Program-made: the position numbers and the translations under genes
Part shown: one piece after another, positions 63,666-64,000 of the stretch
Layout of the letters: each line of letters begins with the position of its first letter
Position numbering within the stretch: position 1 is the stretch's first letter
The notes under the pieces: generated by a model
Seen by the model: only the letters and a program-made list of their open reading frames with translations
Database searches by the model: none
What the model was told of the DNA's origin: nothing
Assembly (NCBI RefSeq): GCF_900130025.1
Contig: NZ_FQXR01000004.1
Location: 263,256 to 327,255, forward strand
Length of the DNA: 64,000 bases
Source of the DNA: Sporanaerobacter acetigenes DSM 13106
GTDB lineage: Bacteria; Bacillota; Clostridia; Tissierellales; Sporanaerobacteraceae
Direction of reading: 5' to 3'

Positions 63666-63697
63666 AGCCCTACCTCGACCTACGAGATAGAGCTTTT
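63666..63697. terminator. terminator of the rRNA operon / downstream hairpin
   Basis: Imperfect stem AAGCCCTACCTCG / CGAGATAGAGCTT with bulges, T-rich on the plus strand side. Placed just after the 5S gene on the minus strand. Confidence 0.5.
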
Positions 63698-63710
63698 ATT
63701 TTTATGTAAT

Positions 63711-63827
63711 CTGGCGATGTCCTACTCTCCCAGGGCGTTACCACCCAAGTACCATCGGCAGCTAAAGAGGCTTAACTTCTGTGTTCGGTATGGGAACAGG
63801 TGTGACCCTCTTGCTATAATCACCAGG
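63711..63827 (-). rRNA. 5S ribosomal RNA
   Basis: About 117 nt. Conserved internal segment CCGAACACAGAAGTTAAG and ends CTGGTGAT / ATCGCCAG pair. Downstream of 23S in the usual 16S-23S-5S order on the minus strand. Confidence 0.95.
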
Positions 63828-63879
63828 TATAGCCTTTCGGCAATTTTAAATTTTGAAAATACTGCACAGTAAGATAATT

Positions 63880-64000
63880 GGTCAAGCCCTCGACTTATTA
63901 GTATCCCTTAGCTAAGGATATTGCTACCCTTATACCTGGGACCTATCAACCAAGTGGTCTACTTGGAGTCTTACCTTAAAAAGTGGGAAATCTCATCTTG
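63880..64000 (-). rRNA. 23S ribosomal RNA, 3' end (partial)
   Basis: 3'-terminal part of 23S. The minus strand shows TTGGTTGATAGG and the terminal GATACTAATAAGTCGAGGGC. The rest lies beyond the window. The 3' end is placed at about 63880. Confidence 0.93.

Noticed and set aside
1..64000. CRISPR arrays, insertion sequences, prophage or integrase genes
   Set aside because: No spaced direct repeats, transposase, recombinase or phage structural genes were seen on either strand.

Overview
This 64-kb window is chromosomal DNA from a low-GC, strictly anaerobic Firmicute, most likely a clostridial or Tissierellia-type organism. That placement is an inference from gene content: V-type ATP synthase, indolepyruvate:ferredoxin oxidoreductase, flavodiiron protein, cobalamin salvage, YedF/DUF3343, a T-box, a CtsR box, and DnaD/DnaI primosome genes. 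Ribosome binding sites are strong, and GTG or TTG starts are frequent. Most genes lie on the minus strand. The rpsF-ssb-rpsR ... gdpP-rplI-dnaB block and serS/tadA are genes often found near the replication origin in Firmicutes.

Layout. 1-5.7 kb: V-type ATP synthase operon (G/H-C-I-K-F-E-A, with A cut by the window edge). 5.9-9.4 kb: iorBA, a CtsR-boxed small heat-shock gene and a DUF1622 membrane protein. 9.5-14.2 kb: tRNA-Glu and tRNA-Gln, gltX, and the cobT-cobU-cobS-cobC nucleotide-loop assembly operon. 14.4-16.3 kb (plus): DUF5685, a J-domain/Cys-rich protein and a membrane protein. 16.3-22.5 kb: NSS transporter, DUF2935 protein, tRNA-Ser, tadA, tRNA-Arg, D-Ala-D-Ala carboxypeptidase, a 35-residue small protein and an M1 peptidase lipoprotein. 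22.6-25.8 kb: serS under a Ser T-box, then an orphan EIIC-like transporter behind a candidate NiaR operator, and niaR. 25.8-31 kb: DnaI-like and DnaD-like primosome proteins, a tandem-HD protein, GNAT and flavodiiron protein. 31-37.9 kb: dnaB, rplI, gdpP, yybS, MazG-like, ECF-S-like, rpsR, ssb, rpsF. 38-41.3 kb: aminotransferase, DUF951, MscS, DUF3343, YedF. 41.6-45.9 kb: a DUF2089/DUF4097/SHOCT-like plus-strand operon facing a minus-strand membrane/CvpA/beta-propeller operon. 46-47.5 kb: a MocR regulator. 63.7-64 kb: 5S and the 3' end of 23S rRNA.

The most notable region is 47.6-59.1 kb. It encodes a sigma-54 enhancer-binding protein with a PAS domain, surrounded by three nearly identical -24/-12 promoters. 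One drives a Liv-type ABC importer (livHMGFK) plus an alpha/beta hydrolase. The second drives a ketoacyl-synthase-III-like enzyme, a CoA-transferase and a second alpha/beta hydrolase. The third drives a short-chain dehydrogenase. Together this looks like a substrate-induced uptake and catabolic module that hydrolyses an imported ester-, lactone- or ketone-like compound, activates it with CoA, oxidises it and cleaves or transfers the acyl group. The substrate is unknown. The ketoacyl-synthase homologue keeps the Cys and His but appears to have His in place of the catalytic Asn.

60.2-63.1 kb carries an ArsR-type regulator and an ABC exporter behind a cluster of palindromic operators. It is followed by a gene that looks 5'-truncated. 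I saw no insertion sequences, prophage or CRISPR arrays.
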